Positions 12,355 to 27,300 are shown, counted from the stretch's first letter. The stretch: 64,000 bases of DNA from Ctena decussata (GCA_963989385.1 OZ022508.1:34556166-34620165), one strand, 5' to 3'. Notes: generated by a model from the sequence alone, not told the origin. Made by a program: numbers and translations.

Positions 12355-15300
12355 GTAAGTATCAGTCATTTCATGTTATAAGTATCATGCAGTCATTTCA
12401 TGTTGGAAGTATCAGTCATTTCATGTTGTAAGTATCAGCAGGGTTTTCCCGGACTCAAGATTGAGAGTCTCAGACCCCCAAAATGGTGTCTGGGACTCAC
12501 CCCAAAAAATCTGTGCATCCACTGGGACTCTCAAAACAAAATCCAAGTTCCAATTCAAAGTGATGAATTCTTATAAAAATCATATTATTCTTGGCACAAT
12601 ACTAAGTAATGATTTTCAAAATAAAGTATTTATGAAATTCTGATATTTCATTTGGGCATTTTATAACATTTTTCAGAGAAAGGACTCTTTACTTTTGGCA
12701 CTGGACTCTTAAAAAATTGGTTTGTGGGTCCAAAAAACTCCTCAAATACAAAGCCGAGGGAAAACCCTGTATCAGTCATTTCATTTTGTAAGTATCAGTC
12801 ATTTCACAGAAAACATGGAATTAAATTACATGAGAATAATCATTTGTTTAAGAAAATCTGAAGTTTCTGTTGAAAAAAAATTCAGTTTTTTAATGTCACT
12901 GAAAAATTGGTAGAGCATGGCATACACTGTATGCCATGCTTTGATACCAATGACATCATAGATCTGCTGACATAGCAACTAACTAAGAGTTCATATGAAT
13001 GTCAAAATGACATTGAGACATCATTCTGCCAAGGAACTAGGCACAACAGTTGGTAATTCCATAGTTACTGTGGTAACAGATCTATAGTGTCATCTCACTT
13101 ATAATTCAAGAGGAGCACGGCATACAGTGTATGCCGTGCTCCTCTCGAATTGTATGTGAGCTGCTACCTGAAAGTGATTTTCTCAAACTTAAAATTCATT
13201 CTCAAATCAATTTTCTTTTGGAAAACAATGTGTAAGTATTGATCATACAAGTTTATGGGACAACTCTTCTGGGAAAGTGTCACAAAAGGTGCAGCAAGTA
13301 GAAGGTATTGTGTAAATAAAAAAAACCCTATTCTTGGATGTTACATTGATTAGGAGCCCAGGTAGCTCAGTAGGCTAAGCAGTGGCCTGCTGATCTAGGG
13401 GTCCGGGGTTTGAGACATACTGGAGGCCGAAGTCTTTGCAATGGTAAGTGGGGTTCAGTTGCACACAGCCTTTCATTATTACTCTCACATCATCCTGATA
13501 TGACTAAAATACTGACAAAAAGGACATAAAATCACAATTCATCCATGACTTGCTAATTTAGCTAATTTGCTAAAATAAAACTATCGTGGAATGCTTTTTC
13601 AAAGTCTGTATTAATTCAAAGAGAAACATGAAATCAAAAGTTAGAGAAGAAATTTAAAATGTGGAACACTGGGGTACTTCCTTTCAGTCTCAGACTGATG
13701 ACTTAGACTTTTCAGAACAATCCTGATGATTTGGAGCACAACGAAATTCAGTTACGATATAAAAAAAAAATTAAAGTAAATCTGAATTACCACAACAAAT
13801 GATGCAAATCCTCCGTGGACATGGTCCACAGAGCTACCTCGGTATGCCATATTTGAGGAATTTTATTTATGAATGATTTTTATCTTCCTCTGCTCATTTC
13901 ACTACAATGGTATGCTGAGACTAATGGGCTTTAAATAGCATAGAATTTACCACAGATAAAATAAAAATTGTTAAAATGCCATATTAGTCAAATATGATGT
14001 TTTGAAATCATTGAGGTGTATGGATATGCATTCAGGGGGAACAACTCTGCTGTTTTCATATTTATGTCCCATTTCAGTGGAGGTCAACTCTAAAAGGAAA
14101 GAATTTGCTCCTGTAGGAGCAAATTCTTTCCTTGAAGAGTAGATCCCGATTTGAAAGAGTCTTGTTGTTCAGGGAATTAAGCAAACAAGAAGTCACAAAA
14201 GTTGTTTCCCTTCAAAAAAATGGTAGAAAAAGTATGGAGGAGTACCCATTTACAATAAGAATTCTTCAATGATTTAATGATATAATTTTTAGGAGCAGTC
14301 TGATCCGATTTAGCATTGTTCACTCTGCCACAACATTAACTCTTTCAATACCAAAAAGCAGACGACAAAATTTACGTCTGCAAAAATTAAAAAAATGCCT
14401 TGTCCAAGACATTTCATATTGAGAATTCAAAGACTAGAGGGCAAACAGTGTAGATCTACATGAGGCGGCTCATTATGAGCCACCTCATTGAGATCCACGC
14501 TGTTTGCAAATTTTGCTAATTTCGTCACTCTGCCACAACATTAAGGGTCAACACATAAAAACAATGTACAGTGAGGCCTCATTGACTGAGATTTACCAGG
14601 ACCTCGAGATCTATGTGCCAGCGGAACTGAAACTACTTTTCACACTGACAGGAAAGTACTAGCACTTTGGTTGTTCGAGAGGAACTTCCCGTTGTGCTCT
14701 AGGGCACTTGATGTAGAGGTATCAAGTAGTTGAACCCACCTCTGGTTCCAAATTCTCTAAGTGCTGCGGACATTTGGAGTAATTTTGAAGATGAATCTTT
14801 TGATACCGGCATGTTCTATTCTCTAGCCCGGCCTGGCCTGGCCTGGTCTGGCCCGATTACGCAAAATGACATAAGAGCTTATTTGGTGACATAACACATA
14901 GGACCAGGCCAAAATATCATTTGAAGAATTATACTTCATGCATTATTTAATTAGAGGAGTCACAGTTGCAAATGCTGATAAACAAACAACATAATCAGGC
15001 ATAATGGCCATAAAAATTACCACGTCAGTTTGATAAAGTTCCTTTTGGAGAAGATAATGCAGTCTGTTGAAACAAATTAGATATTAAGTATTTTGAGTGT
15101 TGAAAAGGGTATATCTTCATATACTGAAAGGATTTAAAAACTTCCACCCATTAATTTTGAATATCTCTAAAATGAACACAGCTACGTCCACCAAAATTTT
15201 ACAACATATATATTCTCTTATACCTGATTATATCAATATACCGAATCTAAAATCATTCAACCAAATCGGTCAGGAAAAAGCACGTGCTCCTCGTGTTCTT

Positions 15301-18300
15301 AGTACCGTTTACATACGGATGAATAGCTTCATGTATACAGTTTTCTGATGAAACATTTCTCTTACAATATCAAGTTGAATTTTAAAAGTTTGAACTCGGT
15401 CTGTGGCTTTATTTAGCCTACAGCGCGTAAATATCGCAAACAGGCGCAGAGTTTAAGGCCAGATAAATTCTTAAATTTCAAAAGTGACGTCGCATGACAA
15501 TTTTATGTGTTAATGACGGCACTTTAAAATCTCAGACGACGTGCACGGTTTAAAGGAAGCATAAAAGACCGTCAGAAAAGCACTTAACCGATATTAAAAC
15601 CCAGAGGTCATGACGTTAACTAACGTCGACGCCGTCTCCGTTATAGGCTTTGCGCGACAGCATCATCTGCAATGATACTTGCAAGTCAACGTGGATGACG
15701 TCACAATATTAAGACAGTAAGAAATGGTCGAAAAAAGTGTTGCATAGGATAACGCCGGCATCGCCTTATGCATTTCAGTGACACAACGCTCGTTTACTGA
15801 CGTCATTTAAGTAAATGATACGAATAAACTGCGTAATCATTAAATTTGATAAGTTTCAAGCACTTTGTCGTTAAATATTCAACACTATCATAAGTGAACA
15901 GATCAGCAGCCAGCAATAAAAAGTGGAAGTTTTTAAATCCTTTCAGTATATTTGTTGGCCTATCCTGATCTGGCCCAAAGTGTTATATCATCAAATAAGC
16001 TCTTATGTCATTTTGTATAATCGGGCCAAGCCAGGCCAGGCCAGGCCAGGCTGGCTAGAGAATAGAACATGCCTTTGATACCATAGTTGCAGGAATCAAG
16101 CCAGGCTCTTGTTACTTCATGATAAATTATTTCTATAAACAAACTGACATTTGAAGCTGTAAGATGATGATAGAAATGGCATTTTAGCACCTACTCATGA
16201 TATAAGGAAATTAAAGTCAGCCACACTGATATAAAACCTGTCTTAAGGTATAATGCTACATCTCCTAGTTTTACCACCAATTTTACAGAGGGGAGTAAGT
16301 TTTATTACTGCCTGTTTGATTGCGTAGAGGACGAAGCCCTTCTAAACTTGGGTCTACTCTTAAAGGAATGAATTTGCTCCTTTAGGAGCAAAATTATCTC
16401 CTTGAAGAGTTGACCCTTTCTTCCCACAATTTACCAGTAGAAGGGAGACAAAAAGGAAAATATCAGAGTTTCTTCCCCTGTAAATGTTACCCCTCATTCA
16501 CCATATGGTTTCATTTGGACATGCAGTCAGATTTTGGGACATTATGTCTACTTCCATGGATGGTGGAATCCTTTGAGAACTGGGTCTGCTCTTAATTAAT
16601 TTCATACTACGGGAACAGATTCTTTCTTTTTCAGAATCAAAGAGCCTATTTAGAAGGGAGGTAAAAATGATAATGGCTGAGTTGCTGCCCCTGAAATGGT
16701 ACCCACTCACATTATTTACTTGCACATGCACACCTAAAATACTAAATGAGATTATTTTTTATCGTTGCAGCTCCTAAAAACTGCACAACAGATGAATTTC
16801 AGTGTAACAACGGCAACTGTGTCTTGTCGAAGTGGCGCTGTGATGGTGATGATGATTGTCGAGATGGCTCTGATGAACATTGTGGTAATATAGAGTGTTT
16901 TTCTCTTCTGGTACTGTAAAAATTCTAAAAATTGGGACACTTAGATAATTACCGAAATTGATAAATAGATCAGCTGTAGCAGTGAATTGTTGAGTAATAA
17001 TTCACTGTTCGGAGGTCAGTTGTAAAGAGATCATATCATGAGCTCTGATATATCTACTTATAACTGACGGACAAACAGTGAATTGTTGCAGAATAAAACA
17101 TGGAAACTTTCCTTTGCTTCTATAGGTGCACTGTGTTAGAATAGTCTGTAAAATGGAAGAGCGGTTTAACAATGCAGTAATGCATTCAAAAGAATGATGC
17201 TGATGGAATAGCAAACAGTGTAGACCCTGATCAGACTGCTCCTAAGGAGCAGTCTGATATGAGGCTACACTGTTTGCTCAGACCTGTCTGTCCCAGTACT
17301 TAGAATTTATTTGGTATGGCTTTTTCTCTTATAAAAGTGCCACCACTAATAAGGGTTTCTCCCAAACGTTTTTATCTGAAAGAGTTCAGTTATATGCACC
17401 AGATATCTACAGTAATACTGTATTTGAAGTGAACTATATAAACTTTTCAACTTAGAGAATGATCTGTTTTTGCAACCTTCACAAAGAAGAAAATTATATG
17501 AATTTAAGTCACCACAATAGATGGCTAATTCTGCAATGCTAACAATGAGAAGGAGTCTTGCAAAAATCTATTGCCGCGAAATGTTGTGCCATCGTCAAAA
17601 CACAAAAATTAGTATTTAGTGAAAAAAATCAGGTTTTAATACAATACTATTATAACTTGAGTACCTTCTCAAAAACTTCATCAGGACTGGAATTAAATGC
17701 CTAAAAACAGCACACAAATAGACATAGATTGTCCATGATAAAGGCACATCCCTAAACTGGATTTATTTAACAGATAAAAGTCTCTGTTGGGAAATGGAAA
17801 AAACTACAACAAAATGCAAATTTCAGTTTTGCAATACAGAAAAAGTTTTTTGGTACCACAGGTGGCTCTGTCATCAAAAGCCAGATGTGCAAAACTTGAT
17901 ACTTTGATGTACAAAAAACTTAATCTGCAATTTTGAGTTAATTTTAAGGTATAGTCTTACCACACCAGATTTTATTAGCATGTTGTAGAAAACGTGAATT
18001 GTATTGAATGAGATAATGCAACGATAATTGAGGTTTAGTCTAGGCTTACAAATAGGACCTTACAGTTTATGGCCTTGATACACCTCCATGTTTTCCTGCA
18101 ATGTTTACAAAGGGAGAAACCTTTTGTGACTTCTTATATACTTCTCTGGATAATGAATCTTGTCAAAAAGGGGTCTACTCTAAAAGGGAGCAAATTTTTA
18201 CTATTATGAGTAGGCCCCATTTAGGAAAGGCCATGTCATCCTGTGACTCAAACAGGAGTCACAAAAATTCCCACCACTGGGAAAAATGGCGGAAAAACAT

Positions 18301-21300
18301 GGTTTACCCAAACACCATAAGGAACAGACTGATCAGGGTCCAGACTGTTTGTGATTCTGCAAGCAATATTTTGACCCATTACTGAACATAACAAATGTTA
18401 GGAAAATTACCATATTCGACCATATCAGCGCACATGCCCCTATGAGCTGACATCATAATAATTTCTGAGGGATTTGACCGTAAATGCACATTTTTTTACT
18501 GGGTTATCCCTTTGTTTGCCTGTTTACAAGAGCTGAAAATGCAATAGAATCTTTCATTTTTAGCTCACCTGGCCCGAAGGGCCATAGTGAGCTATTGTCA
18601 TACCAAAGCGTCCGGCGTGCGTCGTGCGTCCGTTCGTCGTCCGTCAACACTAGAAAACAAATATTCAAACATCTTCTTCTATAAAACTACTGGACCCATG
18701 GTTCTCAAATTTCACATGGAGCATGACCTGACTCCAGGGTCTCAGAATTGTAAAATTGGGTCAGGTTGAATATCCAAGATGGCCGCCGTTACTAAAAATA
18801 GCAAAAATAACAAAATCATCTTCTTCTCCAGAACCACTTGGTATATTTGTCTGAATTTTTGCATGAAGCATCAGCGAAACATTGATATTCAGAATTGTAA
18901 AAATGAAAAAAATCTGTAGGGTAGTTTTGTCGCAGTGACCTACTTTCTGTTTATGAGTGTAATTTTGCTCAAATGCCAATGTCGAAAAACAACTTATTTA
19001 AACAACTTCAAACAACTTCTTCTCTAAAACCACTGAACCCATGGGTCTTAAATTTCACATGGAGCATGACCAGACTGCAGGGTTTCAAATTTGTAAAAGT
19101 AGGTCAGGTCGAGAATCCAAGATGGCCACTGTTACTAAAAATAGCAAAAACAACAAAATCAGCATCTCCTCCAGAACCGTTGGGTATATTTGGTTTAAAG
19201 TGTGCATGGAACATAAGTGGGACCTTGGAATTAAAAATTATAAAAATAAAAAAAAAACTGTAGCGGAATTAGGTCACAGTGACCTACTTAGCGTTTTCAA
19301 GACCTAATTTGCTCAAATGTCACTATCTCAAGAAAATGCAAATGAATTCTGATAAAGTTTGGTCAGAAATGGTCCTTGAATGGAATTATTTCAAATTTGT
19401 GCCAATTGACTATCCAAGATGGCCACCAGGGGGGGCTGTTACTAAAAATACTAAAAATAGCACAAACATAAAAATGGCAATTTCTCAAGAACCCATGAAT
19501 GGAATTTGACCAATTTTGTTTCAGAATGTTCCTTGCATGAAGCCGTTTTGATTATTTGTGATTTGGCAATCCAAGATGGCCGCCATCTGCCGTTACTAAA
19601 ACTAGCACAAAACATGAAAATGACAATATCTCAGTAACCACTGAATGGATTTTGACGAAATTTGTGGCAAAATGATTCTTGCATTGAGGTGTTTCAAAGG
19701 TAACTAAATATAGAACAGTCATGTTGGCCTCTGTTTCTAAAAATAGCAAAATGTGAAAATTAGAAAATCTCAATAGAATTGGACTAATTTTGTGTCAGAA
19801 TGGTCCTTTCATAAAGGCTTTGCGATTTCTTGCATTTTGGCATTCCAAAGTGGCTGCCATCTACCGTTACTAAAATTAGCACAAAATATGAAAATGACAA
19901 TATCTCAGTAAGCCCTGAATGGATTTTGACAAAATTTGTTGCAAAATGATTGTGGCATTGAGGTGTTTCAAAAATTAATACATATAGATCCGCCAAATTG
20001 GTCTCTGTAACTTGAAATAGAAAAATGTGAAAATTAGTAAATTACAATGGAATTGGACCAATTGTCAGAATGGTCCTTGCATGAAGGCTTTTGATTTTTT
20101 GCATTTTGGCATTCCAAGATGGCCTCCATCTGCCATTTCTAAAAATAGCCCAAAACATGAAATGACAATATCTCAGTGACCACTGAATTGATTTTGATGG
20201 AATTTGTGGCAAAATGATTCTTGCAAATCTCACTGAAATTGGACCAATTTTGTGTCAGAATGGTCCGTGGCAAAATAGCCAGGTGAGCGATATCAGGCCC
20301 ATTTGGGCCTCTTGTTCATTTGTAGATCTTCTCTAGTATTCTGTGACCATAAGTAGCTTGTTTCCTTCAGTAATATAATAATTCGTTGAAATGTGCGCTC
20401 ATGAGAATGAAAGTGTGCTACAAGTATTTGCTGCAATTTTGAAAAAGTTATGCACACAGGGTGCTAATAAGGTCAATTATGGTAAAGGAAATTATTCAGG
20501 TATCCCAATCTTGAGGATAATTTCGGTACAGTTCCTCTGTTCTGTTTTTCTTTTGATGTAAGAACAATTACAATGTTGATATGTTTTACATACAGACCTG
20601 TTTCTGGGGTAATTTATAAAACATTCTTTTTGGCATTCTTGTGGGCTTTTGACATAGTAAGGAACATGCTTTTACCATAAAAATTTGAAGTATTGGGACA
20701 GATAGGCATGAGCAAACAGTGCAGACCCTGATCAGACTGCTCCTTGAGGAGCAGTTTGATCAGGGTCTACACTGTTTGCCATTCCATCTTCATCTTTTAG
20801 ACGCATTCATTACTGCATAAAAATATCACACATCAATTTTCAGGACAATTACGGTAATTATTTTAGGTGTTACAATTTATAGAATTTTTACGGTATGTTG
20901 AATTTGTGATAGCATGGCAAAGAATGAGGATGTTTCGGCTAGATGACATTACTGTTATTGCTGAAAATTTAGCTTTTGTCTCGCCTGCGACTAGCAGAAA
21001 GAGACATAGGTGTTACTTTTTCCCATGTGGGAAGCTGCGGTGTAATTTTTGCATTCAAGTTTCCTGGTTTATCTCTGTTTTGTTACAATGTGCATAATGG
21101 CCAGACACTGTATTCTTCGGAATCTCTTCTTGTTTTTCTGTTCCTTTTCATATTTGTTAACATTAGGATTATTAGGCTGAAGGAGAACTAATATTTAAAA
21201 CTAGCAAAGGCCCAGTCAGGATGGGAATGTGCTGTTTGAGTAAGGACCTTTGTACACATACAGAATGATGTACATATTGTCTGTACTTCATGGGAGGATG

Positions 21301-24300
21301 GGGTTGGGCGGGGCTCAGATGGCAGGTTAAGGACCAGAAAGAAATCATTTTAGTTTTGTATTATTGACGTAGAGTTCTTCCTTTTTCATTGACAGCCCAT
21401 GAGTGTAACCCTGACCAGTTCAAGTGTGCCGGTGACGGAGCTTGTATAGACAAGTCGTGGGTGTGTGACCAGGAGTTTGATTGTACAGATGGCTCAGATG
21501 AACAAAGTTGTGGTAAGGCCATAAGAAATTGTCAGTAACATTTAAGACAGATTTCACGTCCAGCTTAATACACAGATTAGCATTCAGAACACCAAAATTT
21601 TACATTGCACCATACAGACTTGTTAATCTGAGCTGTGAAATCGGGCCTTAAAGTGCCAAAAATAAAAATAGTGGCATTTGCAAACAGCCAAGAATAGGAG
21701 CTCACATTGAGCCACCTCATGATAAGCCAAGTTATCTGAATATATTTGTATCCCTTTGGCCTTGGAATTGTTAACTGAACTAAACCTTTATGGAAATTTT
21801 GTAGATGTAAATGATTTATAAAAGTTCGATTTGAGGAAAATTATGAAATAATTCCTGTTCATATGTTTGATATAAACATTCATTGTGACCCCTCAGTAGA
21901 GGTAGTATGAGGGGTCACAACATAAATATGTTTAAGAAGTCAGACAGGAAAAAAATTACTTCTGAATTATCTTCAAAAGTGCATCTTATCTGTCCCTCAG
22001 ATGTTTCTCTCTTTTGTCTTGAAGGTCGAGATCAGCTGTACTGTGGACCTCACGAATTTATGTGCCTTCATGCCCAGAAATGTATTCCAATCCAGCTGAG
22101 ATGCAATAGAGAAAATGACTGTAACAATTGGGAGGATGAAGTTAACTGTACAGGTATAAAAAAATCTATAGGATTGAGGGGGTGAACAAATTTTACCTAA
22201 CTTGATCTGAAGCATTCTGTTATCAACTTTTCACATGTGGTCCAATGCATAAGTGGTCATAATTGCCAGCTTTGTAAAAGTTATTTTTAAATAACTGATT
22301 TTCATGAACAAATGACTAGACTTCCACTAAACGTTAGAGGTATAGATAAGATGAGTATTTGAAAGTACAAAATTTAATTCTAAGATCATTTCAGTTACAG
22401 GGTTGCCACAGTCATGGATCACAGGACATTGACGTTGCATCCATGGAACCAGTACCAAAGCCTCTGAGGCTTAATAATAGTTCACTATATAATAGAAGAA
22501 AAATAAACACATTAAAGGAATACAGTTACACTTCCATGTTTTTCCCATTAGATATAACTTTTGTGACTTCTGTTTGCTTCTGTAGAGGACACCAGCCTGT
22601 CCAAAATGGTGTCAACTGGTAAAGGTGAAATATTGCATTATATGATTTCAGGTATTCAGGACAACACACACTGTCGAAAGGGAGAATTTCATTGCCGATC
22701 AGGACAATGTATCAATGAGAATTGGCGATGTGATGGACAAAAAGATTGTGCGGATCACTCAGATGAAATGAACTGCTGTAAGTACTGTCCAGAATTGTTA
22801 CTACTGCATTTTCAAACTTTCACAGTTTAATTTTTTGTTCATGCATTTTCTTGCAATTTCATTGGTTAGTTTTTTCACTTATTTTTCAATAAAAAAAAAA
22901 GAATTGCGAGAAACATTGTACATACATGAAAGCCAATAAATGTCCTTTTATTTTGCATTCAATGCATTGCTCTGCTGGAAAATTACCATGAGCTGCAACA
23001 AGACAAATACAACAAAGTGGCATGTGTACCATGCTAAGACCCAGAGCAGCCTGGGCATCCCCTAGTCTGAGCAGAGTCTTTGCTGTTGGCATGGCAGTAG
23101 CTTAGACCCCCTGGCTACTCTTTAAGTGCACAGCAAAGACTCTGATCAGGCTGGGGGCATGCCCAGGCTGATCTGGGTCTTCACTTCCTTGCTTGGCACA
23201 CTTGCCACTTTGTTGGGTTTGTTGTGCAGCAGCTCCTATATTTCATACCTCCCTCTTTTCAGCATATTCTCAGTGTCAGGCTGGACAATTCAAATGTCAG
23301 ACGGGTCCGTGTATAGACAGTAAACTACGTTGCAACCGGTTCCCAGACTGCCCTGATAATTCAGATGAGATGGGTTGTAAGTTTATATCATGCTTTTAGC
23401 TAGCATAGACAAAGTGGAGAGTACCCAATTAATAGCTTGAGTGTTGGCTGAATAATTACAGATAACTTTGGTGTCCTTGAAGTTCAAGTCACCAAAAAAT
23501 TTACTTTGAGGTGTTATTACTGGTAGTTTGAGGTAACAAGAGCTAGGTAAAACTGAAGGAGTTGCAAATTTCTTTTTCATTTTTTGGCTTAGACATCATT
23601 ACCGGTAGTAGATTATGATATACAAAGTTAGGCAAGTTTCATTTGACTGGCAAATATTTTGCAGCCTGTTTTGATCACTGCACAGGTGGGTGGAGTTTTA
23701 CAAAAAGTACAAATTCAAAAACCCAGATACCATCATAATATTTCTCAGATCTGTCTGGTGTAGGATCACGATACTTTGTAACTTACAATACTCACTCACT
23801 GATACTCACAAGTTCATTGATTGCGGAGTCAATTTCAGACAATTTGTAGGGTTATGATGTTAATTTCATGAGTTTAATGTTTTCAGGTATTCAAGACAAT
23901 ACACATTGTCGTAAGGGAGAATTTTATTGCGACTCAGGACTGTGTATCAGCGAGAAATGGCGGTGTGATGGACAAAGAGATTGTGCTGACAATTCTGATG
24001 AACTCAACTGCTGTGAGTTTACATATATTACTATATCAAGAAATTTAACCAATAAGGCCTAGCGTCCAACCAAAGAGACATTCCCCAAAAATGTTGACCC
24101 AGAACAGATGCTACAGATTGCAGCATATCAGGGCCTACTTTGTTTGCATTGAATATCTGGAAATGACTGTATATAAGCACTTTGCCTACTGTCAAATTCT
24201 GTTCAACTATAACACAGTATATATACGTAATTTATAGTTAATGAAATTTTTTAACCGTCTCAATTCAAATTTGACACCCCTTTAAATGGACCTGCCCAAA

Positions 24301-27300
24301 CTGTGAGGTGGGAGAGTCCATTAGGTATTAATAGGTTAAGGTGTATGGCTATATCTCCCTAGTTAACACAGACAATTTTAGCTTGCCTGTCAGGGTTTTT
24401 ACACAACTAAAAAATGCCGCAGATTTTCAAAGCTCCAGCTCCTGGCAAGCACAATCCGGAGAATCAGGGAAAAATTGCTTTGTGAATGATATATAAATCT
24501 TAGAGCTATTGCAAATTAAATCATTGGTATGGGTTGTAACTGCTATGTTTCTTTCATTTTTGGGGGCACTCTTTTGGTGATTTAAGGTAGTAAAATGTAA
24601 TTACATCACCCTTGTCACCCTATAGCATGATTCCTGCTTTATTAGTTTCCATTTCACTGTTTCAGCCTATTCCCAATGCCAGTCTGACCAATTTAAGTGT
24701 AAGATGGGTCCCTGCATAGCCAGTAATCTACGCTGCAATGGGCAACCAGACTGCCCTGATAATTCAGATGAGAAGGAGTGTGGTGAGTACTGTGAACTGT
24801 TTTCGATGCTTATGGTCACAAATAAGGAGTTAAGGTGACTGGGTACTGTTTCAAGGGAAGCAACTCTGTCATTTTCAGGTGGGTGGGGGGAGGGGGGGGG
24901 ATCATTTCCAAATGGAAAGTATTTGCTCCTAGAGCAAATTCTTTCCTATGTGAGTAGACCTTATTTCTGATTTTACAATAGCTGTCACTTTTTGGAAAAA
25001 ATGGCAGAAAAACAAAGAACTGTACTTGTACACATTAGAGGAAAGACATTGTATATGTGACAGTTTGAATTTTTAGCTTGCCTGTACAAAAGTACAGAGT
25101 GCTGTTGTTGTCACTTGGATGTGGGCATGGGCGTGGGCGTCACACTTTAAAGTTTTATGTCAAAGTTTTTTATGTGATGGGCAAGGCACTGCAGGCAAGC
25201 TATCCTGTACGCGGAAAGGTCTTGTTGTTTCTTTTAATGTTTTATTTGCAATGATATTTAGGTGAATTAGTTCACCTCCAAGTTTTTGGCACTTTTACAA
25301 AGGGAAACAACTTAGTGATCTCTATTTGCTTTCATAGAAGAAAATGAAATAATTTTTCTCATTGAGGAGCAAACACTTCCCTTCAAGAGTGAATATTTGA
25401 GTTTTTTTTTTTCTGTTAAATGTGTACCCAGTCACCTTTAAGCCATCTTAGAAAAGAGTTATGTCCTGACACTAGAAGCTTCAAGAAAGAAAACATACAT
25501 TGATATTTCCCAATTTATCAGATATTTGGTGCTTTTATTCCCTAAGTGGATAATAGCTTTGGAGATGGCACAATGTTATGAGGGGGTCATGACATACTTT
25601 TCTATGATGATTTATGGAAAGTTTTTCCTAAATTATCGATGTTAGTCTGTCCTGTCGGGAGCACTGCATACAATAAACAGTCAACTCTCGATATCTCCAA
25701 GTCAAACTTCAGTCAAAACTACTGATATCTCAAAGTAAATTTTCTGGTACCAGAAAATTTACTTTGAGATATCAGTAGTTTGAGATAACAGGAGATGAAA
25801 TGTAAAATAAAAATAGGAAATATATTCTTTATTTTAAGCAGATACTTTGCGATATCTGTGTTCGAGATATCGGGAGTTGACTGTAAGTATGTTTATTGCA
25901 GATAAGCAGTCTTGTGCACCAGGTCAGTTCCAGTGTTCCAATGGGACATGTATCGGGATAGAGAAAGTCTGTAACAGCAGAGTTGATTGTCTTGATGGGT
26001 CCGACGAGAGAGACTGCCGTAAGTAATAGTGATTTACTAGGTATACAATATACCTTTCCCTTATAATTCCAACTCACATTTAAATACTAATTTAGTGCAA
26101 TTTGATTGGTTGAGAGCAAGCAGAAAACACCTTATACACATAGATAAATCCCCTGAAATGGAATCTAGGACCCTTTTTTTGCGGCAATTTCTAAAGTACA
26201 CAGTATAACGGAAAATTTTCAGATATAGAAGAACAGGTCGAAATTATAAGAAGTAAAATTTATTTTTGTGGATTTTATCAATGTGTAATTGCCAGGAATC
26301 CTTCGCAAACTGAATAAAGCCCTCAGGAAGAGCTATTGCACTCTGGCATTGGCATCTGCATCAGCATCCCACTTTGGGAAATTGGGATGGGATCAGATCG
26401 GATATAGGTGAATGCTAGTTTCTTGTGGCTGCAACTCCACTGTCAGTTTTCAACCGAATATACTGCGGCAGTTCAAATGAGGGTCACAGCATACATAATA
26501 GGGCAATAACATTTTTTTTTCTGGAAATTTTTTGCTTAATGTGCTCCTGATATTGGGCTTGCATTATAACTGCATGTATTCCATAAAGATATTTCCTTTG
26601 CAGACTGGGCTGCTAGTTGTCGAATCAAAAATGGTGGCTGTGCCCACTTCTGTCAGCAGACGACCTTAGGAGCAAGATGTACTTGTCGCCGTGGATATGT
26701 CCTTGACACCAATGGAAGGTCATGTTCGGATGTGAATGAGTGTAACTTTGACAATGCCTGTAGTCAGCTGTGTATAAACACACTTGGGTCATACAGATGT
26801 GACTGTGCAGTGGGGTATGTCCTTAGACCAGATGGGCATGGATGTAAAGCTCAAGGTAGGTCAAATATAACGTATTTACAAAAAATGGGAACAACAACAT
26901 TACACTTTTACGCAATTGTTGTACAAAAGCATATTATTGTCCCGTATTTTCACAGTCAGCAAGTTTGTGCAAACTTAAACTTCAAAAAATGTACAGATAT
27001 TACAAAGGATTGTTAAGTGAATAAAAATGCAAAGATTTGGCCCATAAAATGGAGCCACTGACATTTTTTTTCTTCTCTCCCATTATATATACATAAAAGT
27101 AAAGGCTGATTATAAAGTTTTTTGAAGTTCATGCAAGTATAAGCAGAGGGGTGGTGAAGTTAGCTCTAAACCTGGAAGCAGCCCATGTAAACTGCTCTGC
27201 AATCCACTGTTAATTATACTTCGAAATGTCTGAAAAATTGAGTTTAAGCAAGGACATTTTAATTCTGATTCTGCCAGCATACATGTTGTTAGATACATTG

